Source: Aurantimonas sp. HBX-1 (GTDB lineage: Bacteria > Pseudomonadota > Alphaproteobacteria > Rhizobiales > Rhizobiaceae). From it: a DNA stretch of 64,000 bases. Under the pieces are notes generated by a model, which worked only from the letters and a program-made list of their open reading frames with translations, had not been told where the DNA came from and ran no database searches. The position numbers and the translations under genes are program-made. Shown one piece after another: positions 9,528-18,303 of this stretch; the first letter of the stretch is position 1, and each line of letters starts with the position of its first letter. The stretch lies in NCBI RefSeq assembly GCF_021391535.1, contig NZ_CP090066.1, positions 2,741,501-2,805,500 of the forward strand. Direction: 5' to 3'.

Positions 9528-11170
9528 CGTGCGGTTTCCCTGGCCGCGGCGAGCTGCGGCGTGGCGCTGCGGCAGGGCGCCAACGCGTCGAGGCCGCGAT
9601 CATACACGCTCGTGGCGATTTCCGCCGTGCCGAGCACGGTGTGGAAGAAATTGTCGTGGGACAGGGGATCGTCCTTGCGGGCGGCGACGCAGGCGGCGTC
9701 GATGCCGGTCTCGCGCCGGTAGGGCTCGGAGAACCAGGCGATCATCGGCACGTGGGTCTGCGTCGACGGCGCCATGAAATACGGGATGGCGTGCAGATAG
9801 AGGCCGTTCTCGCCGAGCGACTCGCCGTGGTCGGAGACGTAGAGCATCGAGGCCGCAAGGTCGGTCCGGTCGGCCAGCAGGTCGACGATCTCGGCCAGCA
9901 CGTGATCGGTGTAGAGGATCGTGTTGTCGTAGGCGTTGACGATTTCCTCGCGCGTGCAGTCGGCGAAGGACTCGTCCCGGCACGTCGGCTGGTAGCGCTG
10001 GAAGGCCGCCGGGGCGCGCAGGTGATAGGCCGGGCCGTGGCTGCCCAGCTGGTGCAGGAAGATCACCGTGTCCTGGCGCACGTCGGCGAGCGCCGTCCGC
10101 AGGTGCTCGACCAGGATCTCGTCGTGGCACTCGCCGTCCGAGCAGAAGCGCGGATCCTTGGTGGCGGGCAGATATTCGTAGGGGATGCGATCGGCGACAT
10201 CCGCCGACCCGGTGTTGTTGTCGAGCCACCGCACGTCGACATGGGCGTGGCTGAGGACGTCGGTGAGGTTCTCCACGGAGCGTCCGGCCTTGCTGGAATA
10301 GCCGCCGCGCGTGAGGTTGGAGAACATGCAGGGCACCGAGACGGCCGTCGACGTGCCGCAGCTGGCAACGTTCTGGAAGGCGACGACATCGCGCCGGCTG
10401 AGTTCCGGATTGGTGTCGCGGGCGTAGCCGTAGAGGCCGAAATTCGCGGCGCGCGCGGTTTCGCCGACGACGACGACCGTGACCAGCGGCTTGCCCGTGC
10501 CCCCGGCCCGCGCCGCTGGCCGCGCGTCGGTCCCGAGCGGGGCGGCGACGATGTCGCGCTCCTCCATCTCCCGGATCGCGTATTTGACCGTCGCCACGAT
10601 CGGTGCGGCGGGATTGAAGCTCGCCATCAGGTCGCGATGGCTGCGGAAGGTGGAGGAAAAGCTCGGATAGTTCGCCAGGACGATCGCGACGGTGACGCCG
10701 AGGCAGGGGAAGATCACCAGGCTGTTGACCCTGACCTTCTCCCAGAACGGCCGGTGCGCGACCTTCACCAGCGCGACCAGCAGCGACGGCAGGATGCCGT
10801 AGGCCAGCAAGTGCGCGAGAAGGCCGGGCGACAGGAGGTGCGCCGCCTCCGAGCTGGTGGTGAGGGCGACGTTCTGGATCATCTCCCGGTCGATCACCAG
10901 GCCGAACGTGTCGACGAAATACGAGGCGGTCGCGGCAACGAGGATCGCGAAGATCAGGAACGGCTTGACGATGTACTTCGCCGAAAACGTCGTCAGTGCC
11001 GCGACGCAGAGCAGGAGCAGGCAGAAGCCGAGGGCGGCGAGCTGTCCCTCGTGACCGCCGAGATACGCCAGGCCCTTGCGCCAGAACGTGTCGTTGGTCA
11101 GGGCGAGGAGATAGACGGAGACGATCAGGACGAGCGGGATGCTGCCGAGGCGGGGGCGATAGGGGCGCAT
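9524..11170 (-). CDS. eptA: Lipid A phosphoethanolamine transferase (EptA/MCR family)
   Basis: Inner-membrane enzyme of 548 residues that transfers phosphoethanolamine from phosphatidylethanolamine to lipid A, lowering surface charge and giving polymyxin tolerance. The N-terminal third has five membrane segments. The periplasmic alkaline-phosphatase-fold domain follows. Catalytic features are intact: Glu237 in VVGETARA, nucleophile Thr275 in CGTSTAVSVPC, flanking disulfide cysteines 271 and 281 with the same 10-residue spacing as in MCR-1, and Asp447/His448 in VSDHGES. It is cotranscribed with dgkA and divergent from the two-component system starting at 11323, which is its likely regulator. 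Confidence 0.95.
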   Translation of the reverse strand: MRPYRPRLGSIPLVLIVSVYLLALTNDTFWRKGLAYLGGHEGQLAALGFCLLLLCVAALTTFSAKYIVKPFLIFAILVAATASYFVDTFGLVIDREMIQNVALTTSSEAAHLLSPGLLAHLLAYGILPSLLVALVKVAHRPFWEKVRVNSLVIFPCLGVTVAIVLANYPSFSSTFRSHRDLMASFNPAAPIVATVKYAIREMEERDIVAAPLGTDARPAARAGGTGKPLVTVVVVGETARAANFGLYGYARDTNPELSRRDVVAFQNVASCGTSTAVSVPCMFSNLTRGGYSSKAGRSVENLTDVLSHAHVDVRWLDNNTGSADVADRIPYEYLPATKDPRFCSDGECHDEILVEHLRTALADVRQDTVIFLHQLGSHGPAYHLRAPAAFQRYQPTCRDESFADCTREEIVNAYDNTILYTDHVLAEIVDLLADRTDLAASMLYVSDHGESLGENGLYLHAIPYFMAPSTQTHVPMIAWFSEPYRRETGIDAACVAARKDDPLSHDNFFHTVLGTAEIATSVYDRGLDALAPCRSATPQLAAARETAR

Positions 11171-11249
11171 GAGGTCCTTGCGGCTGGGATCGGGTCGGAA
11201 CCGGCGCCAATGCTTCTACAGGCGCCGGCTCGGCGCCGTTTCGCCGCCT

Positions 11250-11267
11250 CTATACGAATCCGTATAG
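11250..11267. promoter_or_regulatory. Perfect 7-bp inverted repeat between eptA and response regulator
   Basis: CTATACG-AATC-CGTATAG is a perfect inverted repeat with a 4-base spacer. It lies 80 bases before the eptA start and 56 bases before the divergent response regulator, and stands out as an AT-rich island in GC-rich DNA. It is a candidate operator or promoter element for this divergon. OmpR-type regulators usually prefer direct repeats, so another regulator may be the binder. Confidence 0.5.
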
Positions 11268-11322
11268 TTGGGGTCCGCCCGGCGCCGCCGCATACTGGCC
11301 GGCGTCGCGCTTGGCAGGGGGA

Positions 11323-12009
11323 ATGGCGTTGAAGGTGCTGCTCATCGAGGACGACCCGACGACCGCGGCCTATGTCGTCCAGGGCCTGCGGCAGGAGGGC
11401 CACGACTGCGACCACGCCATCAGTGGTCCGATCGGGCTGGAGCTCGCCTTCACCCGCGCCTACGACGCGATGGTCGTCGACCGGATGCTGCCGGGCCTCG
11501 ACGGGCTGTCGCTGATGCGGGCGCTGCGGGCCGGCGGCAACGGCGTCCCGGCGATCTTCCTCACCGCGGTCGGCGGCGTCGACGACCGGGTCGAGGGCCT
11601 CGAGGCGGGCGCCGACGACTATCTCCTCAAGCCCTTCGCCTTCTCCGAGCTGATGGCGCGGCTGAGCGCCCTCACCCGGCGCACGGCGGGCAAGCGCCAG
11701 GAGGAAACCATCCTGCGCGTCGGCGACCTGGAGATGAACCTCATCGCCCGCACCGTGTCGCGGGCGGGCGTTCCGATCGAGCTGCAGCCGCGCGAGTTCC
11801 GCCTGCTGGAATACCTGATGCGCAACCGCGGCCGCGTCCTGACCCGCACCATGCTGCTGGAGCGCGTCTGGGAGTTCCACTTCGACCCCAAGACCAACGT
11901 CGTGGAGACGCATGTCAGCCGGCTCCGCGCCAAGATCGACCGGCCCTTCGCCGGCGAGATGATCCGCACCGTCAGGGGCTCGGGATATTCCATCGATGCC
12001 GCTTCCTGA
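11323..12009 (+). CDS. OmpR-family response regulator, ColR/PmrA-like
   Basis: Response regulator of 228 residues with an N-terminal receiver and a C-terminal winged-helix DNA-binding domain. Receiver residues are complete: acidic pair Glu9/Asp10/Asp11, phosphoacceptor Asp53 (VVDRMLPG), Thr81 and Lys103 (LLKPF). The effector domain carries the usual REFRLLEYLMRNRGRV and VETHVSRLRAKID motifs. ATG 11323 follows an AGGGGGA ribosome site; an in-frame TTG at 11311 is less likely. It overlaps the sensor kinase gene by 14 bases. Position opposite eptA-dgkA suggests control of envelope modification. Confidence 0.93.
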   Translation: MALKVLLIEDDPTTAAYVVQGLRQEGHDCDHAISGPIGLELAFTRAYDAMVVDRMLPGLDGLSLMRALRAGGNGVPAIFLTAVGGVDDRVEGLEAGADDYLLKPFAFSELMARLSALTRRTAGKRQEETILRVGDLEMNLIARTVSRAGVPIELQPREFRLLEYLMRNRGRVLTRTMLLERVWEFHFDPKTNVVETHVSRLRAKIDRPFAGEMIRTVRGSGYSIDAAS

Positions 12010-13381
12010 CCGCTTCCGGACGATCTCCTTCCGGCTTGCGGTGGCCTACGGCCTGCTCTTCATCGCCTCCGCCCTGATCCTGCTCGGCATCACCTATGTC
12101 GCCGCCGTCGCGCAGGTGCGCGGCATCGTGCGCGCCTCGATCACCGAGGACCTGTCGCTGTTCCGCCGGGCCTTCGAGGAAGGCGGCGCCGGCGGCCTGC
12201 TCGAGGAGGTCGGGGAACTGACCGAGAGCGCCGCGCCCGACCGCTACTTCCTGCTGCTCGGCCCGGACGGCACGCGGTTGGCCGGCAATTTGCCGCCGGA
12301 GCGCTGGCGCCCCGGATGGTCGGTCGAGCCCTTCGATCCGGCCGACGGCGAGGCCGAGGGGGAGCGGCAGCTGGAGCTTCATGCGGAGGGGGTGGTGCTG
12401 GGCGAGGATCGGCTTCTCGTCGCCCGGCGGTCGGACATCGTCGCCGACATCCAGCGCGTCCTCCTCTCGGCGCTGCTGTCGGGGGCCGTGGTGACGATGA
12501 TGCTGGCGCTGATCGGCGGCTACGTCGTGGGGATCGGGCCGACCCGCCGCGTCGACGCCATCGCCGCCACCACAAGGGCGATCGTCGAGGGCCGCCTCGA
12601 CCTGCGCCTGCCGATCGCCGGCAAGGGCGACGAGCTCGACCGGCTGGCGGCGGACATCAACGTCATGCTGGCGCGGATCGAGACGCTGGTGGAGAGCCTG
12701 CGCCAGGTATCCACCGACATCGCCCACGACCTGCGCACGCCGCTCTCCCGGCTTCGCCAGGGCCTGGAGGGCATCGGCCAGGCCGAGGGGCAGGCCGACC
12801 TCGAGCGGGCGGTGCAGACCGCCATCGGCGAGAGCGACGCGATCGTCGCTTCCTTCGACGCCTTGCTGCGCATCGCGCAGATCGATGCCGGCGCCCGCAA
12901 GGCGCGGTTCACGACGCTCGACCTTGCCTCCGTCGCGGAGCGGATCGCGGATGCCTACGGGGAGGTCGCCCTCGACGCCGGGCACCGGCTGGTCGTCGCC
13001 ATTGAGCCGGCGCTATGGATCGTCGGCGACACCGACCTGCTGGTGCAGGCCCTCGCCAATCTGGTCGAGAACGCCATCCACCACGTGCCCCCGCCGGGGA
13101 TCATCCGGATCGTCGCCCGCCGCGACGGCGGCGACGTCGTCCTGGAAGTATCGGACAACGGGCCGGGCGTTCCGGAGGCCGAGCGCGAGAACATCTTCCG
13201 CCGCCTCTATCGTCTCGATCGCAGCCGCGAGACGCCGGGGCACGGGCTGGGGCTGGCGCTGGTCGCCTCGATCGCCGAGTTGCACGATGCGCAGCGCGCG
13301 GTGAGCGATGCCGGCCCGGGGCTCCGGGTCGAGCTGCGCTTCGCCGCGGCGCGGCCGGCAGGGGACCGCGGACCGGCATAG
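11996..13381 (+). CDS. Sensor histidine kinase partner of the eptA-linked regulator
   Basis: Membrane histidine kinase of 461 residues. Two membrane segments (about residues 12-42 and 155-182) flank a periplasmic sensing loop. A HAMP linker follows, then the phosphoacceptor His244 in DIAHDLRTPLSRLR. The ATPase domain shows N box NLVENAIHH, G1 box DNGPGVP and G2 box GHGLGLALV. The start overlaps the response regulator gene by 14 bases, so the two are coupled. The sensed signal is not evident; envelope stress or cationic peptides would fit the eptA-dgkA neighbours. Confidence 0.93.
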   Translation: MPLPDRFRTISFRLAVAYGLLFIASALILLGITYVAAVAQVRGIVRASITEDLSLFRRAFEEGGAGGLLEEVGELTESAAPDRYFLLLGPDGTRLAGNLPPERWRPGWSVEPFDPADGEAEGERQLELHAEGVVLGEDRLLVARRSDIVADIQRVLLSALLSGAVVTMMLALIGGYVVGIGPTRRVDAIAATTRAIVEGRLDLRLPIAGKGDELDRLAADINVMLARIETLVESLRQVSTDIAHDLRTPLSRLRQGLEGIGQAEGQADLERAVQTAIGESDAIVASFDALLRIAQIDAGARKARFTTLDLASVAERIADAYGEVALDAGHRLVVAIEPALWIVGDTDLLVQALANLVENAIHHVPPPGIIRIVARRDGGDVVLEVSDNGPGVPEAERENIFRRLYRLDRSRETPGHGLGLALVASIAELHDAQRAVSDAGPGLRVELRFAAARPAGDRGPA

Positions 13382-13462
13382 AAGAATTTGCGCCCGGCCC
13401 GCTCCGGCCGGCACGCGGCCGTCCGGATGCCCCCGCAAGTCCGCCGCGGCGAGCGGTGCCGC

Positions 13463-13882
13463 TCAGGCGGCGGGCGGCGCGGCGTGCTCGTCGTCGATGC
13501 TGCGCGTGTCGCCGGTCGCCACGATCGTCCGGGTGGCGTCGACATTGGCGTAGATCCACAGGATCTTCATCGGCTCGGTGTCGGAGGCGTTGATGAAGCG
13601 GTGCGGCAGGTTGACCGGGATGAAGGTCGTGTCGAGCGGCTTCAGCACGTGCTGCTCGCCGTCGATCTCGGCGATGGCGTTGCCCTCGATGAGCATGACG
13701 CTCTCCTCGCAATTGTGGCTGTGCACGGGGATCGCCGCGCCGGGCGCGAACTCGGTGATGCCGTTGATGAAGCTGGTGGTGCCCGAGGCGCGGTTGACCA
13801 GCGGGATGGTCCGGGCGCCGCCGCCGCGCTCGCGGGCGACGATCTGGTCGGGGCGGAAGATGCCGGGCTTGGCGTTGCTCAT
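13463..13882 (-). CDS. Cupin-domain protein
   Basis: Single-domain cupin of 139 residues. The metal-binding motif 1, PVHSHNCEESVMLIEG, at about residues 52-67 has two His and one Glu, and motif 2 (PVNLPHRFIN) supplies the last His, so metal binding is likely. The start overlaps the stop of the aldehyde dehydrogenase gene by 4 bases (ATGA), so it is coupled to it. Cupins in sugar-acid operons are often isomerases, sensors or lyases; its reaction cannot be told from sequence. Confidence 0.85.
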   Translation of the reverse strand: MSNAKPGIFRPDQIVARERGGGARTIPLVNRASGTTSFINGITEFAPGAAIPVHSHNCEESVMLIEGNAIAEIDGEQHVLKPLDTTFIPVNLPHRFINASDTEPMKILWIYANVDATRTIVATGDTRSIDDEHAAPPAA

Positions 13883-15300
13883 CGAGGGGTCCCTTCTGCC
13901 GGCCCTGGCGCGGCGGGCGTCGCCGGGCCGATCCAGAGCGTCTTGATGTTGGTGAATTCGCGGATGCCGTGCACGCCGAGTTCGCGCCCGTAGCCGGAGC
14001 GCTTGATGCCGCCGAAGGGCAGGCGCGGGTCGGAGGCGGTCATGCCGTTGACGAACACCGCCCCCGCCTCGATCCGGCGGGCGAAGCCCCGCGCCTTTTC
14101 GATATCCGCCGTCCAGAGCGCCGCGCCGAGGCCGAACTCCGTCTGGTTGGCGAGGCGGATCGCTTCCTCGGCGTCGCGCACCCGGACGATCGCGGCGACC
14201 GGGCCGAAGGTCTCCTCGCAGAACGCCGCCTGGTCGGGCGTCACGTTGTCGATGACCGTCGGCTCGTACCAGTATCCCGGCCCCTCGACCTTCCTGCCGC
14301 CGGTCTTCAGCGTGCCGCCGGCCGAAAGCGTGCGCTCGACCTGCGCATGCAGCCCGTCGCGGAGATTGCCGCGGGCCATCGGCCCGATATCGGTGTCGCG
14401 TTGCAGCGGATCGCCGAGCTTCAGCGCCTCGACATTGGCCACGAAGGCCGCGACGAAGCGGTCGGCGACGCTGGCCTCGACGATGAAGCGCTTGGCGTTG
14501 ACGCAGGACTGGCCGGCATTGGTGAAGCGCGCCTTCACGGCCACCCTGGCGGCCTGCTCGATATCGGCGTCGGCGAGGACGATGAACGGGTCCGAGCCGC
14601 CGAGCTCCAGCACCTGCTTCTTCAGCGCCGTGCCGGCCTGCGCCGCGACGATGGCGCCGACTTCGGTCGAGCCGGTCAGGGTGACGGCGGCGATCCGGTC
14701 GTCGGCGATCAGCCCGGCGACCCTGCCGGAGCCGACCAGCAGCGTCGCGAACAGGCCCTGTGGGCACCCCGCCTCCCGCATCAGCGCTTCGATCGCCAGG
14801 GCGCATTGCGGCACGTTGTTGGCGTGCTTCAGGATGGCGCCGTTGCCGGCCGCCAGGGCCGGCGCGAGAAAGCGGATGACCTGCCAGAACGGGTAGTTCC
14901 ACGGCATGATCGCCAGGACGACGCCGATCGGATCGTAGAGGATCAGGCTCTCGGCGGCGTTGGTCTCCACCCGCTCGTCGGCGAGGAAGCGCGGCGCCGC
15001 CTCGGCGTAGAAGTCGCAGGCGGCGGCGCATTTCTCGATCTCGGCCTCGGCCTCGCCGATCGGCTTGCCCATCTCGGCAGTGATCATCGCGGCATGGCGG
15101 TCCCTGCCCGCGCGCAGGGCTTTCGCCATGCGCGTCAGCAGCTGCACACGTTCGGCGATGGCGACGCCGCGCCAGTTCGCCTGCGCCGCGGCGGCCGCCG
15201 CCAGCGCCGCCTCGACGGCCGCGCCGGAATGCTCGTCGTAGCGCGCCAGCTTGGCGCCGCTCGTGGGGTCAACGGACAGGATCACGATCGGTCCTCGCAT
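13879..15300 (-). CDS. NAD(P)-dependent aldehyde dehydrogenase, succinate-semialdehyde dehydrogenase-like
   Basis: Aldehyde dehydrogenase of 473 residues. The catalytic Cys266 is in NAGQSCVNAKRF and the general base Glu232 in LELGGSDPF. The family type is succinate-semialdehyde dehydrogenase-like. Enzymes of this type also oxidise 2-oxoglutarate semialdehyde, the last step of non-phosphorylative pentonate breakdown, which would match the sugar-acid dehydratase upstream. ATG 15300 fits the family length. An upstream in-frame start at 15438 would run into the dehydratase gene and is rejected. It is followed by the coupled cupin gene. Confidence 0.92.
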   Translation of the reverse strand: MRGPIVILSVDPTSGAKLARYDEHSGAAVEAALAAAAAAQANWRGVAIAERVQLLTRMAKALRAGRDRHAAMITAEMGKPIGEAEAEIEKCAAACDFYAEAAPRFLADERVETNAAESLILYDPIGVVLAIMPWNYPFWQVIRFLAPALAAGNGAILKHANNVPQCALAIEALMREAGCPQGLFATLLVGSGRVAGLIADDRIAAVTLTGSTEVGAIVAAQAGTALKKQVLELGGSDPFIVLADADIEQAARVAVKARFTNAGQSCVNAKRFIVEASVADRFVAAFVANVEALKLGDPLQRDTDIGPMARGNLRDGLHAQVERTLSAGGTLKTGGRKVEGPGYWYEPTVIDNVTPDQAAFCEETFGPVAAIVRVRDAEEAIRLANQTEFGLGAALWTADIEKARGFARRIEAGAVFVNGMTASDPRLPFGGIKRSGYGRELGVHGIREFTNIKTLWIGPATPAAPGPAEGTPR

Positions 15301-15347
15301 GGGCGGCGATCCGTCGCCGGCGCCGCCCGATGGTTGTTGGGAAAGGC

Positions 15348-15367
15348 GCGGCGCGAAACCGCGCCGC
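15348..15367 (-). terminator. Hairpin between dehydratase and aldehyde dehydrogenase genes
   Basis: Perfect 8-bp stem (GCGGCGCG, 4-base loop, CGCGCCGC) starts 13 bases after the dehydratase stop, in the 80-bp gap of the minus-strand unit. A second stem lies at 15301-15328, just before the dehydrogenase start. They may be a partial terminator or mRNA-stabilising loops that set different expression for the two genes. Confidence 0.45.
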
Positions 15368-15380
15368 AGCCTGCGCGCCG

Positions 15381-17111
15381 TCAGCGATCCTTCGGGACGC
15401 GGCCGGTCTTTTCCGGAACCAGGAAGTCGAAGTCGCAACCCTCGTCGGCCTGCAGCACCGTGTCGAGGAACAGCTTCTTGTAGCCGCGGTCCGAGCCCTC
15501 GTGCACCGGCGCCTTGAAGCTGAGCCGGCGTTCGGCAAGCTCGGCATCGGAAACGTCGAGATGCAGGCGCCGCCCCGGCACGTCGAGCTCGATCATGTCG
15601 CCGGTGCGCACCAGCGCCAGCGGCCCGCCGGCCGCCGATTCCGGCGTCACGTGCAGGACGATCGTGCCCGACGCCGTGCCGCTCATCCGGGCGTCGGAGA
15701 TCCGCACCATGTCCTTGACGCCGGTGGCCGCGATCTTGCGCGGGATCGGCATGTAGCCGGCTTCCGGCATGCCGGGCGCGCCGATCGGCCCGGCATTCTG
15801 CAGGACGAGGACATCGTCCGGGCCGACGTCGAGGTCCGGCGCGTCCACCCGCTCCGCCATGTCGGCGATCGAGGAAAACACCACGGCGCGGCCGCGATGC
15901 GTCAGCAGCGAGGGCGTCGCCGCCGACTGCTTCACGATGGCGCCGCCGGGCGCCAGGTTGCCGCGCACGACCGCCATGCCGCCTTCCGGATAGACCGGCG
16001 CGTCGAAGGGCGCGACGATGTCCTGCTGCCAGCCAGCGGGGGCGGCATCCATCTCCTCGCCGAGCGTGCGGCCGGTGACGGTCAGGCAGTCGAGGTGGAG
16101 ATGCGGCTTCAGCTCGCGCAGGATGGAGACGAGGCCGCCCGCCGCGTGGAGATCCTCCATGTAGTTCTGCCCGGACGGCTTCAGGTCGACCAGCACCGGC
16201 ACCTTGCGGCCGATCCGGTCGAAGGCGTCGAGGTCGAGCGACAGGCCGCAGCGCCCGGCGATCGCCGCCAGATGCACGATGCCGTTGGTCGAGCCGCCGG
16301 TGGCGAGCAGCACGGTCAGGGCGTTCTCGAAGGCCTTCTCGGTCATGATCGCCGAGGGCAGCAGCGGCCGGGTCGCCAGCTGCGCGGCGATCTGGCCGGT
16401 GGTCTCGGCGATGCGGCGGCGATCGGCCGAGACGGCCGGGGCGGTTGCACCGCCCGGCGCCATCATGCCCAGCGCCTCGACGGTCAGCGCCATCGTCGAC
16501 GCCGTGCCCATGACGCCGCAGGTGCCGGCGCCCGGCACCAGCCGGTCGTTGACCTCGGCGATCTCGGTGGCGTCGACCTCGCCGGCCCGGTGCCGCGCCC
16601 AGAAGCGCCGGCAGTCGGTGCAGGCGCCGACGCGCTCGCTGCGGTGGCGGCCGGTCAGCATCGGCCCGGTGACCAGCTGGATCGCTGGCACCCCGGCGCT
16701 CGCCGCGCCCATCAGCTGGGCCGGCACGGTCTTGTCGCAGCCGCCGATCAGCACGACGGCGTCCATCGGCTGGGCGCGGATCATCTCCTCGGTGTCCATC
16801 GCCATCAGGTTGCGCAGGAACATCGAGGTCGGGTGCGAGAAGGATTCGTGGATCGAGATGGTCGGGAACGGCACGGGCAGCGCGCCGGCCAGCATGACGC
16901 CGCGCTTCACCGCCTCGACGAGATCGGGAACGTTGGCGTGGCAGGCATTGTAGCCGCTGGCGGTGTCGACGATGCCGACGATCGGCCGCTCCAGCGCGTC
17001 GTCGGAATAGCCCATGCCCTTGATGAAGGCCTTGCGCAGGAACAGCGAGAACCCGGCATCGCCATAGCTCGTCAGCCCCTTCTTCAGTCCCCGTCCGTCG
17101 CGGTCCGTCAT
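15381..17111 (-). CDS. IlvD/Edd-family sugar-acid dehydratase, L-arabinonate dehydratase-like
   Basis: Iron-sulfur dehydratase of 576 residues converting a sugar acid to its 2-keto-3-deoxy form. Cluster ligands are Cys57 (GYNACHAN), Cys125 (GGCDKT) and Cys198 (GAGTCGVMGTAST), with Lys127 in the second motif. The spacing of 68 and 73 residues matches characterised L-arabinonate/D-xylonate dehydratases. The C-terminal active-site loop is RISDARMSGTASG. CTDCRRFW at about 164-171 is typical of the sugar-acid rather than the valine/isoleucine (IlvD) clade. ATG 17111 gives the usual MTDRDGRGLKKGLTSYGD start. The gene is divergent from tctC with a GntR-type palindrome in between. The true substrate is uncertain. 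Confidence 0.92.
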   Translation of the reverse strand: MTDRDGRGLKKGLTSYGDAGFSLFLRKAFIKGMGYSDDALERPIVGIVDTASGYNACHANVPDLVEAVKRGVMLAGALPVPFPTISIHESFSHPTSMFLRNLMAMDTEEMIRAQPMDAVVLIGGCDKTVPAQLMGAASAGVPAIQLVTGPMLTGRHRSERVGACTDCRRFWARHRAGEVDATEIAEVNDRLVPGAGTCGVMGTASTMALTVEALGMMAPGGATAPAVSADRRRIAETTGQIAAQLATRPLLPSAIMTEKAFENALTVLLATGGSTNGIVHLAAIAGRCGLSLDLDAFDRIGRKVPVLVDLKPSGQNYMEDLHAAGGLVSILRELKPHLHLDCLTVTGRTLGEEMDAAPAGWQQDIVAPFDAPVYPEGGMAVVRGNLAPGGAIVKQSAATPSLLTHRGRAVVFSSIADMAERVDAPDLDVGPDDVLVLQNAGPIGAPGMPEAGYMPIPRKIAATGVKDMVRISDARMSGTASGTIVLHVTPESAAGGPLALVRTGDMIELDVPGRRLHLDVSDAELAERRLSFKAPVHEGSDRGYKKLFLDTVLQADEGCDFDFLVPEKTGRVPKDR

Positions 17112-17160
17112 TCGATTCTCCCCGGCACTGCCCTTGCTCCCACCAATCACGCTGGCATCA

Positions 17161-17176
17161 AGATTGTCAACAATCT
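17161..17176. promoter_or_regulatory. GntR-type operator between dehydratase and tctC
   Basis: AGATTGTCAACAATCT is a perfect palindrome of two 7-base arms around CA. It holds the GT-N2-AC core seen for FadR-subfamily (FCD) GntR regulators. A weaker half site (TTTGACAAC) follows at 17178-17186. It sits in the shared promoter region of the dehydratase operon and tctCBA. The same core recurs at 21819 and 27698. The likely binder is the GntR protein encoded at 20416. Confidence 0.75.
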
Positions 17177-17252
17177 GTTTGACAACGGCGAAACCGCTTG
17201 CCTATGGTGCCGCTCGCGCCGAGAAGCGCATGACCGAACTGGGAGGTTCACT

Positions 17253-18233
17253 ATGAAACTGATACTCGCCGCGGCTCTCGCCGCCACGACGGCTTTCGTT
17301 TCGCCGACACTGGCGCAGGACGGCAAATACACCGCCGCCAGCGACATCAACGTGATGCAGGGCTTCAAGGCCGGCGGCGGCTCGGATGCCCTTGCCCAGC
17401 TCGTTCAGCCTTTCCTCGCCGAGGAACTCGGCGTCAATTTCGTCAACCAGTACATCCCCGGCGCCACCGGCGCGATCGCCTGGACGCGGCTCGCCAAGCA
17501 GTCGCCGAAAGACGGCTCGACGATCAGCATCACCAACACGCCGATGCTGCAGACCAACTACATCATGAACCCGTCGATCACCTACACGATCGACGAGATC
17601 ACCCCGATCGCCAACATCGTCACCGATCCGGGCATCGCGGTCGTTGCCGCCGACTCCCCGTTCAAGACGTTCGAGGATTTCGTCAAGGCCGCCAAGGAAA
17701 ACCCGGGCACCATCACGGTCGGCAATTCCGGCGTCGGCGGCGACGACTATTTCACCTCGCTGCAGTTCGAGCGCCAGTCCGGCGTCCAGCTCCAGAAGGT
17801 CCCCTTCCAGGGTGACGGCCCGTCCTGGACGGCCGCCATGGGCGGCAAGATCGACGCGAGCTTCACCAATGTCGGCGTCACCTTCTCGCAGATCCAGGAA
17901 GGCAATCTGCGCCCGCTCGCGGTGTTCTCCGAGGAGCGCCTCGAGAACCTGCCCGACGTGCCGACCGCCAAGGAACTCGGCTACGACCTCGTCGCCGGTT
18001 CCTCGCGCGGCTACAGCGGCCCGGGCGACTTCCCCGAGGAAGCCCGCCAGCAGATCATCGACGCCCTCGCCAAGGTGATGGAGAACCCGGAGTTCCAGGC
18101 CGCGGCCGAGAAGCAGGGCCTGATGATCGATTTCATCCCCGGCGACGAATACGCCGCCTTCCTGAAGAAGCAGGAAGGTGAGTTCCAGGCGCTCTGGGCG
18201 GAGATCAAGGACGACGTGCAGGCCGCCCAGTAA
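17253..18233 (+). CDS. tctC: TTT-family periplasmic substrate-binding protein
   Basis: Extracytoplasmic receptor of 326 residues of the tripartite tricarboxylate transporter family (TctC/Bug). A signal peptide (MKLILAAALAATTAFVSPTLAQ) leads to the periplasmic domain. Family motifs include GATGAIAWTRLA, the GxGxDD-like GVGGDDYFTSL and PTAKELGYDLV. GGGAGG lies 6 bases before the ATG. It is first in tctC-tctB-tctA-gntR. TctC homologues bind many carboxylates besides citrate. Here the surrounding acid-sugar catabolic genes suggest a sugar acid as ligand, which is an inference. Confidence 0.93.
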   Translation: MKLILAAALAATTAFVSPTLAQDGKYTAASDINVMQGFKAGGGSDALAQLVQPFLAEELGVNFVNQYIPGATGAIAWTRLAKQSPKDGSTISITNTPMLQTNYIMNPSITYTIDEITPIANIVTDPGIAVVAADSPFKTFEDFVKAAKENPGTITVGNSGVGGDDYFTSLQFERQSGVQLQKVPFQGDGPSWTAAMGGKIDASFTNVGVTFSQIQEGNLRPLAVFSEERLENLPDVPTAKELGYDLVAGSSRGYSGPGDFPEEARQQIIDALAKVMENPEFQAAAEKQGLMIDFIPGDEYAAFLKKQEGEFQALWAEIKDDVQAAQ

Positions 18234-18245
18234 GGCGAAGCACCA

Positions 18246-18269
18246 GCGGCGCGTCCCCGGGCGCGCCGC
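18246..18269 (+). terminator. Intercistronic hairpin after tctC
   Basis: Perfect 8-bp stem (GCGGCGCG and CGCGCCGC, 8-base loop), followed by a pyrimidine-rich stretch, 13 bases past the tctC stop. Such loops after binding-protein genes often let the receptor be made in excess over the membrane subunits by partial termination or mRNA protection. Confidence 0.6.
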
Positions 18270-18303
18270 CTTCCTTCCTCCGTCAGCATCCAGGAATCCC
18301 GAG

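Noticed and set aside
9101..11332. 743-codon open frame on the plus strand
   Set aside because: Antisense to eptA-dgkA, begins inside the kinase gene and has no family features.
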